DNA of 7,386 nucleotides from Thermoplasmatota archaeon (GCA_018824925.1 JAHJFH010000014.1:1-7386); one strand, 5' to 3'. Numbered from the stretch's first letter, positions 1 through 6,430 are shown. Notes: generated by a model from the sequence alone, not told the origin. Program-made: numbers and translations.

Positions 1-2
1 CC

Positions 3-437
3 ATAACGTCAAACGGTAATGCATTCTATAACCAAGCAGAACTACCACAAATATTTACCGATGTATTAGGAACAATAACATGGATTATCATCATCATACT
101 TCTCTGCTTAGTAGGTGCAATATTTACTCAATATGTATCCAAACAACGCTACACTCTCATTCTACTTCTTATCGCACTAACATTAACCCTTACTATTTCA
201 TATATATTTTTCACTGGCATGTCCGCATTATGTGACGTCAGTATCGGTCCAGTAATCGGCTCAGGTGAAACTATCGCAACAGTAACTAACCTCGAATATT
301 CAGTTTCGAGCACCTGGGGTTTTAGCACCGGTTTCTATCTTACCATTGCAGCAGCACTCGCAGGTATAAGTGCAATCATCAATGCTTCAAAATCCTTCTG
401 GCCTATGCACAAGAAATTACTAAAAAAGCAAAACTAA
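3..437 (+). CDS. Membrane protein of unknown function, C-terminal fragment (5' end outside window)
   Basis: The frame is open from the left edge of the window, so the start codon lies upstream; 144 residues are visible. An internal ATG at 219 would give only 72 residues and would cut off two membrane segments, so I do not take it as the start. Three hydrophobic segments are visible at fragment residues about 24-42, 51-70 and 108-127. A polar loop of about 35 residues lies between the second and third. The last segment begins at a Trp-Gly-Phe-Ser-Thr-Gly-Phe-Tyr stretch, and the protein ends in a short basic tail (KKLLKK), which suggests a cytoplasmic C terminus. I do not recognise the family and assign no function. 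Small four-helix archaeal membrane proteins of unknown function can look like this. Its 3' end overlaps the convergent prenyltransferase gene by 35 bp. Confidence 0.75.
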   Translation: MTSNGNAFYNQAELPQIFTDVLGTITWIIIIILLCLVGAIFTQYVSKQRYTLILLLIALTLTLTISYIFFTGMSALCDVSIGPVIGSGETIATVTNLEYSVSSTWGFSTGFYLTIAAALAGISAIINASKSFWPMHKKLLKKQN

Positions 438-1320
438 GAGCAAACAAAAAATAGGTTCCATACATCAAAGTCCATGCTGAAGTATTTTCATATTTATCAT
501 TCCGATGCGAATGCGTCATCTGATATGAGATAACAACACTACACACTACCAAAAACGATAAAAAAAGAAAATATCCATCGATAATATGAAAGACCACTAA
601 AGGAAGAATTAACAAAAACGCACTAACCATAAATACTGCAGATATCTTAGCTGCCTGAGAAACCCCATAGACATTAACCAGGGTGTGCGTCCCAGCTTTT
701 TTATCCGCTTCCGCATCCAAAATATCTTTTGTTGTAGTCCCCCCAAATAAAAATAATGCAGCAATAAAACCCATGACAATGGGTATATGATCAAAGGGGT
801 TACCAAACACACTCCAAGATCCTAAAATTGCTAAAAATCCTCTAGGAATTGCCACCCATAATTGATTGAAAAAAAGAAACTGTTTCATACGTGGAAATAG
901 AGAATAAGTTATCGAAAAAACCATGATGAGCGTAATAATTAACGTAAACATTTCATGAATACATAAAGACACTAAAAATGTACTAGCATACAATAACACT
1001 GCTAGAAAAAACGCTTGTCGTCGTGAAATGATACCCCGTGGGATAGGTCGATAGGGCTTTGAAATTATATCCTCCGTATAATCTGTTGCTTGATTTAGTG
1101 TATTTGAAGCACCATTTAGTAAAGCAAAACACAAACTTGCGGGGAGTACCATATATAAAAAACCATTCAAGGTTAATGCATTGGAATTAGTATAAAAAAA
1201 ACTGGCGATAATAACACAGCTTGAGACAATCAACGGAGCTAGTAGAGTAAAAGGACGTAATAATTCAATCATTGCTTGTGCTTGAGAATTTACTGACCTC
1301 ACCACATGCTTCATAAGCAT
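403..1320 (-). CDS. UbiA-family membrane prenyltransferase
   Basis: This integral membrane enzyme family transfers a prenyl chain from a polyprenyl diphosphate to an aromatic ring, a heme or a glycerol-phosphate lipid. The 305 residues are mostly hydrophobic helices, a typical length for the family. The first Asp-rich motif is N76-x3-D80-x3-D84, followed by the conserved KPYRPIP stretch (88-94). The second is K198-D199-x2-D202-x3-D206, followed by a Gly-Thr-His-Thr-Leu segment. These motifs bind Mg2+ and diphosphate in known members. IPRG at 158-161 is also typical. Archaeal relatives include digeranylgeranylglyceryl phosphate synthase and chlorophyll-synthase-like, quinone and heme O enzymes; the sequence does not let me choose. 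Start: ATG at 1320 gives the longest frame, but ATG at 1314 (residue 3) is placed better for leaderless transcription from the TATA box at 1339-1346. It is the last gene of the leftward series after nadM, with its own promoter. Confidence 0.93.
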   Translation of the reverse strand: MLMKHVVRSVNSQAQAMIELLRPFTLLAPLIVSSCVIIASFFYTNSNALTLNGFLYMVLPASLCFALLNGASNTLNQATDYTEDIISKPYRPIPRGIISRRQAFFLAVLLYASTFLVSLCIHEMFTLIITLIMVFSITYSLFPRMKQFLFFNQLWVAIPRGFLAILGSWSVFGNPFDHIPIVMGFIAALFLFGGTTTKDILDAEADKKAGTHTLVNVYGVSQAAKISAVFMVSAFLLILPLVVFHIIDGYFLFLSFLVVCSVVISYQMTHSHRNDKYENTSAWTLMYGTYFLFALSFAFLVISCA

Positions 1321-1338
1321 ATTTTTGGGTATAAATTC

Positions 1339-1346
1339 TATATAAA
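1339..1346 (-). promoter_or_regulatory. TATA box for the UbiA-family gene, leaderless promoter
   Basis: On the minus strand the sequence reads TTTATATA, preceded by AGG, which resembles a purine-rich BRE. Archaeal TATA boxes usually lie at about -32 to -25. Measured to ATG 1314 the box is exactly at -32 to -25; measured to ATG 1320 it is at -26 to -19, too close. No ribosome site is seen ahead of either ATG. The geometry therefore supports a leaderless transcript starting at or next to ATG 1314. Confidence 0.6.
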
Positions 1347-1367
1347 CCTATCTTTACAATTCCTACC

Positions 1368-1373
1368 AAAAAA
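1368..1373 (-). terminator. Candidate U-tract terminator after nadM
   Basis: Six A residues on the plus strand give a U6 run in the nadM transcript, three bases past the stop codon. Archaeal RNA polymerase can terminate at U-tracts without a strong hairpin. Its position just ahead of the separate ubiA TATA box fits a transcription-unit boundary. The run is short and the region is AT-rich, so it could be chance. Confidence 0.35.
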
Positions 1374-1375
1374 GA

Positions 1376-1894
1376 TCATGATACCTTGTTTTTCTTTGAA
1401 TATGCTTGAATTCGGTGAATCCCATCCAATTTTTTTTTAATTAACCGGGAAATGATGATCGGGACTAAGGATTCCCATTCCTGATTATTTCTAATTCGAT
1501 TCCGGATTTCTTTACCTGCAAGGTTTTTACGATCGAATAACGGAGTGTTTTCAGTTGCATATCCCTTCTCTTTAAATAGGGAAGCGGTAAAATCGTTATT
1601 GGTAATGACAATATCAAAAGGAGGACATATTTTTTTGACATGTGCAACCCAATTTGGAGGATCATGAACATCAGGTATTGCTATGATAGCAAAATTTTGG
1701 ATACCCTGTTCATGTAAAATTTCTGTTATCATTAGTTTTCGTTCTTCAAAAGAAAATGGATTATCATACGTATAGGAATATTGTGATGAACCAACTCCAA
1801 TAAAGATATGTTCATAGGTAGATGCTATGTGTTGAATTATGTGTAGATGTCCCAAATGAAAGGGTTGAAAACGTCCTATGAATAATGCCTTCAT
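1376..1894 (-). CDS. nadM: Nicotinamide-nucleotide adenylyltransferase, archaeal NadM type
   Basis: It makes NAD+ and pyrophosphate from NMN and ATP, the last step of NAD synthesis, in the cytoplasm. The 172 residues match the archaeal family length of about 170-180. The nucleotidyltransferase signature GRFQPFHLGH is at residues 7-16, with the H-x-G-H motif at 13-16. The family stretch GSSQ followed by NPFSFEER lies at about 35-52. The C-terminal phosphate-binding motif reads AGKEIR at 126-131; many relatives have SGTEIR here, so the Thr-to-Lys change is a small oddity. I place the start at ATG 1894, because family members begin with Met-(Arg/Lys)-Ala-Leu-Phe-Ile-Gly-Arg-Phe. A TTG two codons upstream (1900) would add Met-Thr and has no better ribosome site. 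The gene lies 38 bp behind lonB on the same strand and is probably co-transcribed at least in part. No Shine-Dalgarno motif is obvious. Confidence 0.95.
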   Translation of the reverse strand: MKALFIGRFQPFHLGHLHIIQHIASTYEHIFIGVGSSQYSYTYDNPFSFEERKLMITEILHEQGIQNFAIIAIPDVHDPPNWVAHVKKICPPFDIVITNNDFTASLFKEKGYATENTPLFDRKNLAGKEIRNRIRNNQEWESLVPIIISRLIKKKLDGIHRIQAYSKKNKVS

Positions 1895-1920
1895 TGTCAA
1901 TGTGGGAATAGGGTTTCTTC

Positions 1921-1927
1921 AAAAAAA
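1921..1927 (-). terminator. U7 tract after lonB
   Basis: Seven A residues on the plus strand give a U7 run in the lonB transcript, starting five bases after its stop codon and ahead of nadM. It may cause full or partial archaeal intrinsic termination, which would lower nadM readthrough. No stable hairpin precedes it. Confidence 0.35.
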
Positions 1928-1932
1928 GATAT

Positions 1933-3981
1933 CTATTTAGTTGGATGTTCTGACACCGTGTTTTTTAATTCCTCTGTTGATCGGTCAGATTTTATACGAG
2001 GTTTGGATTTTTGTTCAGATTCCAACTCAACTTTACCAATTATTTTTGGGGGACGCATTGCTCGTAATTTTTTAAGAAGTTGTTCTTTTCCATCCCCAAT
2101 TAATGCATTTTCAAGGACATCGGTAAGGGTTTCAACTGGGACGATTTCAATTTGTTCATGGTATTTATCTTCAATAAGAACATCTAAGAAATTGGATTTT
2201 GGGATGAGCACCTTTTTGATTCCTGCTTCTGCGGCTGCTTCTATTTTTGCGGTTACACCACCAATTGGTAATACTGTTCCTCTGATACTTATGGATCCAG
2301 TCATTGCCACATCTTGCCTTACATAGACGTTTTCCATCGCAGAAATAACCGCTGTGATTAAGGATATACTTGCGGAATCACCTTCGACTCCTTCATAAGT
2401 ACCGATGAACTGTATATGTATATCATGTTTTGATATGTCTCGTCCCATGTATTTTTTGATAATGGCAGAGATATTTTGCACTGATTCCTTAGCAATTTCA
2501 CCAAGTTTTCCTGTGGCAATTACTTTTCCTTCTGATTGTGAGCCTGCAGGGGTAACTTCTGCTACGATTGGGAGGACTAACCCAGAAAATTCACTCATTG
2601 ATGGATCAGCTGAATGAACAGCAAGACCATTCACTGCACCGATTTCCCATCCCGTTGTTTGAAATGATCGGTAATGTTTCTGTGATTCAAGAGCTCGGTC
2701 AGCGACTTGTTGTTCAAGTGATCTGGCGATTTTTTTGGCTTTAATTACTTCCTCTTGTGTAACAATCTTTTTATTTTGTTCATAGGCTAAATCGCCAGCT
2801 GCACGAACTAGACCCCCGAGCTCACGTAGTCTAAGAGATAGTTTTCCTTTGCGACCAGCACGACGTTGGGCTTCATGGATTATTTCGCCAACTGCGGCTT
2901 TGTCAAAGTGGTGTATTTTTCCATCTTTCTTGACTTCCTGGGCAACAAAACGGATAAGTTTTGTTCGGTTTTCTTCGGTATCATCCATGCTACTGTTCAG
3001 GTAGATTTCATATCCATAACCTCGAATACGACTGCGAAGTGCAGGGTGCATTCCTTTTAATGCATCGAGATTACCCGCTGAAACAAGGATAAAATCACAA
3101 GATGTTGGTTCTGTTTTAACCATTGCTCCGAAGCTTCGGTCAGATTGTCCGGTAATCTGAAATTTCTTTTCTTGAAGCGCAGTGAGAAGATGTTGTTGAG
3201 ATTGTAGACTGAGGGTGTTGATTTCATCGATATATAGCACTCCTTTGTGAGCTCGGTGTATTGCTCCAGCTTCAACAAGCTGATGGGGGGGTGTTTCAAG
3301 ACCTGCGGATTGAAAAGGATCATGGCGGACATCACCAAGAAGTGCTCCTGAGTGGGCTGCGGTAGCGTCAATAAAGGGTGGAGCATCATCTTTTTCATGA
3401 CCTACTAATATTTTTGGGACTTGTTGGAGATTTCGTCGTTGATTAAGGCCACCACGGGCGACGATTAGATAAATCATTACTGCAGCGATTATACCAAATA
3501 TAGCGTATTCAAAATGACCTGTATAAATTGCTCCGAAAAGGGAGAAACTAACGATCATGAGCACAATTGTCAGTATGAGACTATTCTGTTGCTCAGCCTT
3601 TTTTCGTGCTTCCTCTCGTTGTGCTTTGACGATTTCATTAGCAGTTCCACCAGGAACGACTCGTATATGGGGGGTATTAGTGTCCTCTTGATTTGGGTAA
3701 GAAATAATGTCTTCAAGTTCACCTTTCGGGAGAAATTCAGTCATCGCTCGGGCAACCATTGATTTTCCGGTTCCGGGGTCGCCGATAAGCATGACATGGC
3801 GTTTTTGTTCTGCAGATTTTTTAATGATGTCAACTGTACTGTCTTGTCCGATGACTTGATCTATTAATCGCTCTGGTACCTCGATTTCTTCCGTTGTTTT
3901 GAATTTTTTCTTAATAATCCACTGATCAATCGGAGTCAATTCCGTAATGGTTTCTTTGGGTTGGGTAGTATCTTGTGGCAC
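1933..3981 (-). CDS. lonB: Membrane-bound ATP-dependent protease LonB
   Basis: This is an AAA+ protease that unfolds and degrades proteins at the inner face of the archaeal membrane. The 682 residues run in the usual LonB order. Walker A is GDPGTGKS (67-74). Two hydrophobic segments at about 134-154 and 158-175 lie between Walker A and Walker B; this insertion is the hallmark of archaeal LonB and anchors the hexamer. Walker B is VLYIDEIN (248-255), sensor 1 is Asn304, and Arg316 and Arg318 are candidate arginine fingers. The protease domain follows from about 440. Its catalytic Ser536 is in EGDSAS (533-538) and its catalytic Lys579 in GGVTAK (574-579). The Ser-Lys spacing of 43 matches what I recall for the Archaeoglobus enzyme. 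A charged tail from about 646 to 682 looks unstructured. The GTG start at 3981 is fixed by a GGTGAG ribosome site five bases upstream. lonB is divergent from the bactofilin-like gene. Confidence 0.97.
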   Translation of the reverse strand: MPQDTTQPKETITELTPIDQWIIKKKFKTTEEIEVPERLIDQVIGQDSTVDIIKKSAEQKRHVMLIGDPGTGKSMVARAMTEFLPKGELEDIISYPNQEDTNTPHIRVVPGGTANEIVKAQREEARKKAEQQNSLILTIVLMIVSFSLFGAIYTGHFEYAIFGIIAAVMIYLIVARGGLNQRRNLQQVPKILVGHEKDDAPPFIDATAAHSGALLGDVRHDPFQSAGLETPPHQLVEAGAIHRAHKGVLYIDEINTLSLQSQQHLLTALQEKKFQITGQSDRSFGAMVKTEPTSCDFILVSAGNLDALKGMHPALRSRIRGYGYEIYLNSSMDDTEENRTKLIRFVAQEVKKDGKIHHFDKAAVGEIIHEAQRRAGRKGKLSLRLRELGGLVRAAGDLAYEQNKKIVTQEEVIKAKKIARSLEQQVADRALESQKHYRSFQTTGWEIGAVNGLAVHSADPSMSEFSGLVLPIVAEVTPAGSQSEGKVIATGKLGEIAKESVQNISAIIKKYMGRDISKHDIHIQFIGTYEGVEGDSASISLITAVISAMENVYVRQDVAMTGSISIRGTVLPIGGVTAKIEAAAEAGIKKVLIPKSNFLDVLIEDKYHEQIEIVPVETLTDVLENALIGDGKEQLLKKLRAMRPPKIIGKVELESEQKSKPRIKSDRSTEELKNTVSEHPTK

Positions 3982-3986
3982 CTTTG

Positions 3987-3992
3987 CTCACC
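3987..3992 (-). promoter_or_regulatory. Ribosome binding site deciding the lonB GTG start
   Basis: The minus strand reads GGTGAG, with a five-base spacer to the GTG at 3979-3981. GGTGA is complementary to the usual archaeal 16S 3' end. An ATG overlapping this site (3995-3993) is in another frame and is not the start. Confidence 0.65.
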
Positions 3993-4000
3993 ATAGTTTT

Positions 4001-4027
4001 AAAAAAAATTTCTGGTCCTTTTTTTTT
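4001..4027. repeat. A8/T9 inverted repeat in the lonB leader
   Basis: On the plus strand, A8 (4001-4008) is followed by ten bases and then T9 (4019-4027). In the lonB transcript this reads A9, a ten-base spacer, then U8, and ends about 20 bases ahead of the start codon. The two tracts could pair as a weak all-A:U hairpin, or act as bent DNA between the divergent genes. The U8 run could also serve as a leader terminator. Which of these applies, if any, cannot be told from sequence. Confidence 0.4.
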
Positions 4028-4074
4028 ATGAAATTGGATAATGATGTTTTATCGTATGGTTTGATGATTATGTG

Positions 4075-4091
4075 TATATATATGTATAATA
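4075..4091 (-). promoter_or_regulatory. Possible TATA region for lonB
   Basis: An alternating TA stretch with a second TATAATA-like part lies about 95-110 bases ahead of the lonB start. If used on the minus strand it would give a leader of roughly 70 bases containing the A/U repeat and the GGTGAG site. A long leader fits the presence of a Shine-Dalgarno site here. Other AT-rich boxes closer to the gene cannot be excluded. Confidence 0.3.
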
Positions 4092-4146
4092 GGCATAAAG
4101 AGCTATTATTTGAATTTTTGCTCTCTTTTGATGAAGGTGCGTTGTC

Positions 4147-4154
4147 TTTATAAT
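4147..4154 (+). promoter_or_regulatory. TATA box for the bactofilin-like gene, leaderless promoter
   Basis: TTTATAAT lies at -31 to -24 from the ATG at 4178, the spacing expected if transcription starts at the start codon. No ribosome site precedes the ATG, which agrees with a leaderless message. The same octamer recurs at 6821-6828 ahead of the methyltransferase. Confidence 0.65.
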
Positions 4155-4177
4155 CCGGTATTGGTTTCAATATTGCT

Positions 4178-5098
4178 ATGGTGTTTGATCGTAAAACATT
4201 AGTCATTCCTGATAAAACTAAGTTTGAGGAAAAAGTGATTGTGACAAAAGGAGATGTTGTGATTGCTGATCGGTCTTTAGTACAATTTGGTATAAAAACC
4301 AAAGGCCGTATTTTTGTTGGCGAGCATGTTATTACCGATGGTGATTTAGAAGCCACAAATGATGTACGGATTGATATCTTTTCAACAATTGGTGGTAGTA
4401 TTATTTCTGGATCAAATGTGTATTTAGGTGAGAAGGTTAAGGTGAAAGGAAAATTATCTTTGCAGGGAGATTTGGATGTTGGGGATAGTGTTGAGATTGA
4501 GAACGGATTTGAGGCGAAAGGCTGGATTAATATTCGAAGCCCCATCCCAACCGTAATATATATATTTATATATCTATTACAGTTGTTGAAAATGGGGCAC
4601 AGTGAAGAAATTGAACGGCTCCTCGAAGAACTTGAACATAACGACGGTGAAACCATTCCCATATCAGAATCATTTCTCTTCATCCCCAATAGTGCCATCA
4701 TTGGAGTTGCCAAATCACGTATCGACTATTCCCTTCGCATTGGACATCATTGCAAAGTTATTGGCAACTATGACATCAAAGGAATGATAACCATTGACGA
4801 ACACACCAACATGCACGGCTCTCTAACCGCCACCGATGACGTTTTTTGTGGCAACAACGTCCACATCTATGGTAACATAAAAACTGGTGGAGACGCCCAT
4901 ATCGGCGAAAACGCCATCGTTGAAGGATCCATCACCGCTGATCGAATTTTAATGGCAAAAACAGCAGTTATCCGCGGAACCCTCCTCGCTAAACATGGAA
5001 CAAGTTTTCATACCAACACCGAAACAACCAATGAAAAAATACTTAGATTTGACAGCCACGCAGATGTTGTAGATGAGGTAAAAGAATTATTGGAGTAA
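4178..5098 (+). CDS. Two-domain bactofilin-like (polymer-forming) protein with central hydrophobic segment
   Basis: The 306 residues form two beta-repeat blocks of bactofilin/left-handed-helix character, with a recurring pattern of short beta strands and Gly-(Asp/Glu/Asn) turns. The N-terminal block spans about 5-117 and the C-terminal block about 163-275. Between them are a hydrophobic stretch (about 122-138, beginning with SPIP) that could lie in or on the membrane and an acidic helix (142-157). A short charged helix ends the protein. Bactofilins self-assemble into filaments without nucleotide, often at membranes. Related beta-helices also occur in acyltransferases, but I see no clear catalytic His motif. 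The ATG at 4178 fits the TATA box at 4147-4154. The GTPase gene follows 6 bp downstream and probably shares the transcript. Odd: synonymous codon choice changes sharply near residue 118-146, at a large inverted repeat. By hand count Asp is 11 GAT and 0 GAC before the change, then 4 GAT and 7 GAC after it. Confidence 0.8.
   Translation: MVFDRKTLVIPDKTKFEEKVIVTKGDVVIADRSLVQFGIKTKGRIFVGEHVITDGDLEATNDVRIDIFSTIGGSIISGSNVYLGEKVKVKGKLSLQGDLDVGDSVEIENGFEAKGWINIRSPIPTVIYIFIYLLQLLKMGHSEEIERLLEELEHNDGETIPISESFLFIPNSAIIGVAKSRIDYSLRIGHHCKVIGNYDIKGMITIDEHTNMHGSLTATDDVFCGNNVHIYGNIKTGGDAHIGENAIVEGSITADRILMAKTAVIRGTLLAKHGTSFHTNTETTNEKILRFDSHADVVDEVKELLE
4539..4598. repeat. 60-bp imperfect inverted repeat inside the bactofilin-like gene
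   Basis: The outer arms are GCCCCAT (4539-4545) and ATGGGGC (4592-4598). Next come CAAC (4548-4551) with GTTG (4582-4585), then GTAATA (4553-4558) with TATTAC (4575-4580), then one T/C mismatch and six alternating A:T pairs around a TT centre at 4566-4567. About 23 pairs can form, with a 2-by-6 internal loop and single mismatches. The core codes for the Ile/Tyr/Phe/Leu-rich hydrophobic segment, so part of the AT symmetry may follow from the protein. The GC-rich outer arms do not. Confidence 0.7.
5092..5095 (+). promoter_or_regulatory. Ribosome binding site of the GTPase gene
   Basis: GGAG lies just ahead of the stop codon of the upstream gene, nine bases before the ATG at 5105. The placement suggests translational coupling within one transcript. 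Confidence 0.5.
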
Positions 5099-5104
5099 AA
5101 TACC

Positions 5105-6301
5105 ATGCAATTAGGAATTGTAGGTAAACCAAACGTTGGCAAATCCACATTCTTCAACGCAGCAACAGATGCTCATGCAGAAATCGCAAATTACCCCTTC
5201 ACTACCATCGAAGCAAACCACGGTGTGATGTATATACGAAAACCCTGCCCCTGCCAAGAATTCAAAATAACCTGCACACCCCACAACTCAAAATGCCAAG
5301 ATGGCACCCGATTCGTACCCATTGAAGCCATTGATGTCGCTGGTTTAGTCCCTGATGCACACAAAGGAAAAGGCCTTGGAAACAAATTCCTTGATGACCT
5401 TCGACAAGCCCATGCCCTCATACATATCGTTGATGCCTCAGGATCAACCGACGCAGAGGGTAACCCCTGTGAACTTGGCAGCTACGACCCCTTAAAAGAT
5501 GTACAATTTCTCGAAATTGAAATATCCTATTGGCTTCATGGAATTATCATGAAAACCTGGGATCGAATGGCTCGACAAGCAGAGTTAGAAAATAAAAAAA
5601 TCGCTCGTATGTTAGCAGAACAACTCACCGGCCTTCGCATAAAAGAAGAACACGTTACCGCCGCCATTCGCTCACATGAATTATCCGTTGATAAACCATC
5701 ATCATGGACAGAAGCGGAGATGTTCAAACTCGCAGAATACATCCGAACCATAAGCAAACCCATGATTATCGCATTTAATAAAGCAGATAAGGCACCTAAT
5801 ACTCTTATGGAAAAACGTAATGAAATCTCAGATACATATCGGGTTATCCCCACCAGTGCAGAAAGTGAACTTGCCCTCTCCAACGCCACCCAAAAAGGAT
5901 TCATCAACTACATCCCCGGTAGCAACACCTTTTCACTACTCAAACCTGATGAATTATCTGAAAAACAAAAAAACGCTTTAAACTATATTCAAACCCATGT
6001 CCTTGATAAATATGGATCCACCGGAATACAACAATGTATCGAAGAAGCAGTAACCATGCTCGATTTAATCGTTGTATATCCTGTTGAGGATGAACAACAT
6101 CTCACCGACAAAGAAGGACGAATCCTACCAGACGCTCATTTAGTCCCGCGTGGCTCTACCGCAAAAGACCTCGCCTTTCGAGTACATACTGATCTCGGTG
6201 AACATTTCATCCGCGCTATCGATGCACGAACCCACCGGGTCATCGGTGCGGATCATCATCTCAAAGATGGTGACGTAATTAGCATCATTGCAGACACCTA
6301 G
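5105..6301 (+). CDS. YchF-related archaeal GTPase with C-terminal TGS domain (Obg/DRG superfamily)
   Basis: This is a cytoplasmic P-loop NTPase of the ribosome-associated YchF/Obg group. The 398 residues match the family. G1 is GKPNVGKST (7-15). A probable G2 Thr lies in YPFTTIEAN (30-38). G3 is DVAGLV (77-82), followed by the long conserved run GKGLGNKFLDDLR (88-100). G4 is NKAD (225-228) and G5 is TSAES (250-254). The NKAD form predicts guanine specificity, unlike bacterial YchF and human OLA1, which have altered G4 motifs and prefer ATP. A helical insert occupies about 130-215, and the TGS domain runs from about 318 to the end. Four cysteines (48, 50, 57, 64) lie between switch I and G3; I recall a similar cluster in archaeal relatives, and it could bind metal or sense redox. 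It is second in a probable operon with the bactofilin-like gene. The ATG start has a GGAG site and aligns with the usual N terminus. Confidence 0.95.
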   Translation: MQLGIVGKPNVGKSTFFNAATDAHAEIANYPFTTIEANHGVMYIRKPCPCQEFKITCTPHNSKCQDGTRFVPIEAIDVAGLVPDAHKGKGLGNKFLDDLRQAHALIHIVDASGSTDAEGNPCELGSYDPLKDVQFLEIEISYWLHGIIMKTWDRMARQAELENKKIARMLAEQLTGLRIKEEHVTAAIRSHELSVDKPSSWTEAEMFKLAEYIRTISKPMIIAFNKADKAPNTLMEKRNEISDTYRVIPTSAESELALSNATQKGFINYIPGSNTFSLLKPDELSEKQKNALNYIQTHVLDKYGSTGIQQCIEEAVTMLDLIVVYPVEDEQHLTDKEGRILPDAHLVPRGSTAKDLAFRVHTDLGEHFIRAIDARTHRVIGADHHLKDGDVISIIADT

Positions 6302-6345
6302 GCAGATTCTTATCATCTGCGTGTTCAACTGCAGGAACGCCTGCA
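6302..6345 (+). other. Tandem hairpins at the 3' end of the GTPase transcript
   Basis: Immediately after the stop codon, GCAGAT (6302-6307) pairs with ATCTGC (6315-6320) over a seven-base loop. TGCAGG (6330-6335) then pairs with CCTGCA (6340-6345) over a four-base AACG loop. The middle arms CTGC (6317-6320) and GCAG (6331-6334) could pair instead, so alternative folds exist. No U-tract follows directly, so a classical terminator is not supported; a 3'-end stabiliser or processing signal is possible. Confidence 0.5.
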
Positions 6346-6376
6346 TTAAACATGCATACATAGCTACAAATTAAGC

Positions 6377-6384
6377 TTTTATAG
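6377..6384 (+). promoter_or_regulatory. Candidate TATA box for the 105-aa membrane protein gene
   Basis: TTTTATAG predicts a start near 6405 and a leader of about 35-40 bases holding the AGGAGG site. A small dyad, ATAGC (6381-6385) and GCTAT (6391-6395) with a five-base gap, overlaps the downstream half of the box and could be a hairpin or a protein site. Confidence 0.4.
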
Positions 6385-6430
6385 CCTTTCGCTATTGGGT
6401 TTATGGGATCGCTCTCAAATTATTATTTCT

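Noticed and set aside
1895..1900. TTG start two codons upstream of the nadM ATG
   Set aside because: The family N terminus fits the ATG at 1894, and no ribosome site favours the TTG.
1958..2326. 122-codon open frame on the plus strand opposite the lonB 3' part
   Set aside because: Composition is that of an antisense shadow, with no ribosome site or promoter, and it faces a well-conserved protease domain.
3057..3398. 113-codon open frame on the minus strand within lonB
   Set aside because: It is an alternative frame of the AAA+ domain; the lonB frame holds all catalytic motifs without interruption.
4553..4580. AT-rich palindrome as a replication origin or attachment site
   Set aside because: It lies within a coding frame. 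I see no origin-box repeats, no Orc1/Cdc6 gene and no integrase nearby, so only an unusual structure is reported.
3988..4713. 241-codon open frame on the minus strand opposite the bactofilin-like gene
   Set aside because: The translation is Ser/Pro/Thr-rich without domain pattern. It is the antisense of a clear beta-repeat protein, and its end runs across the intergenic region between divergent genes.
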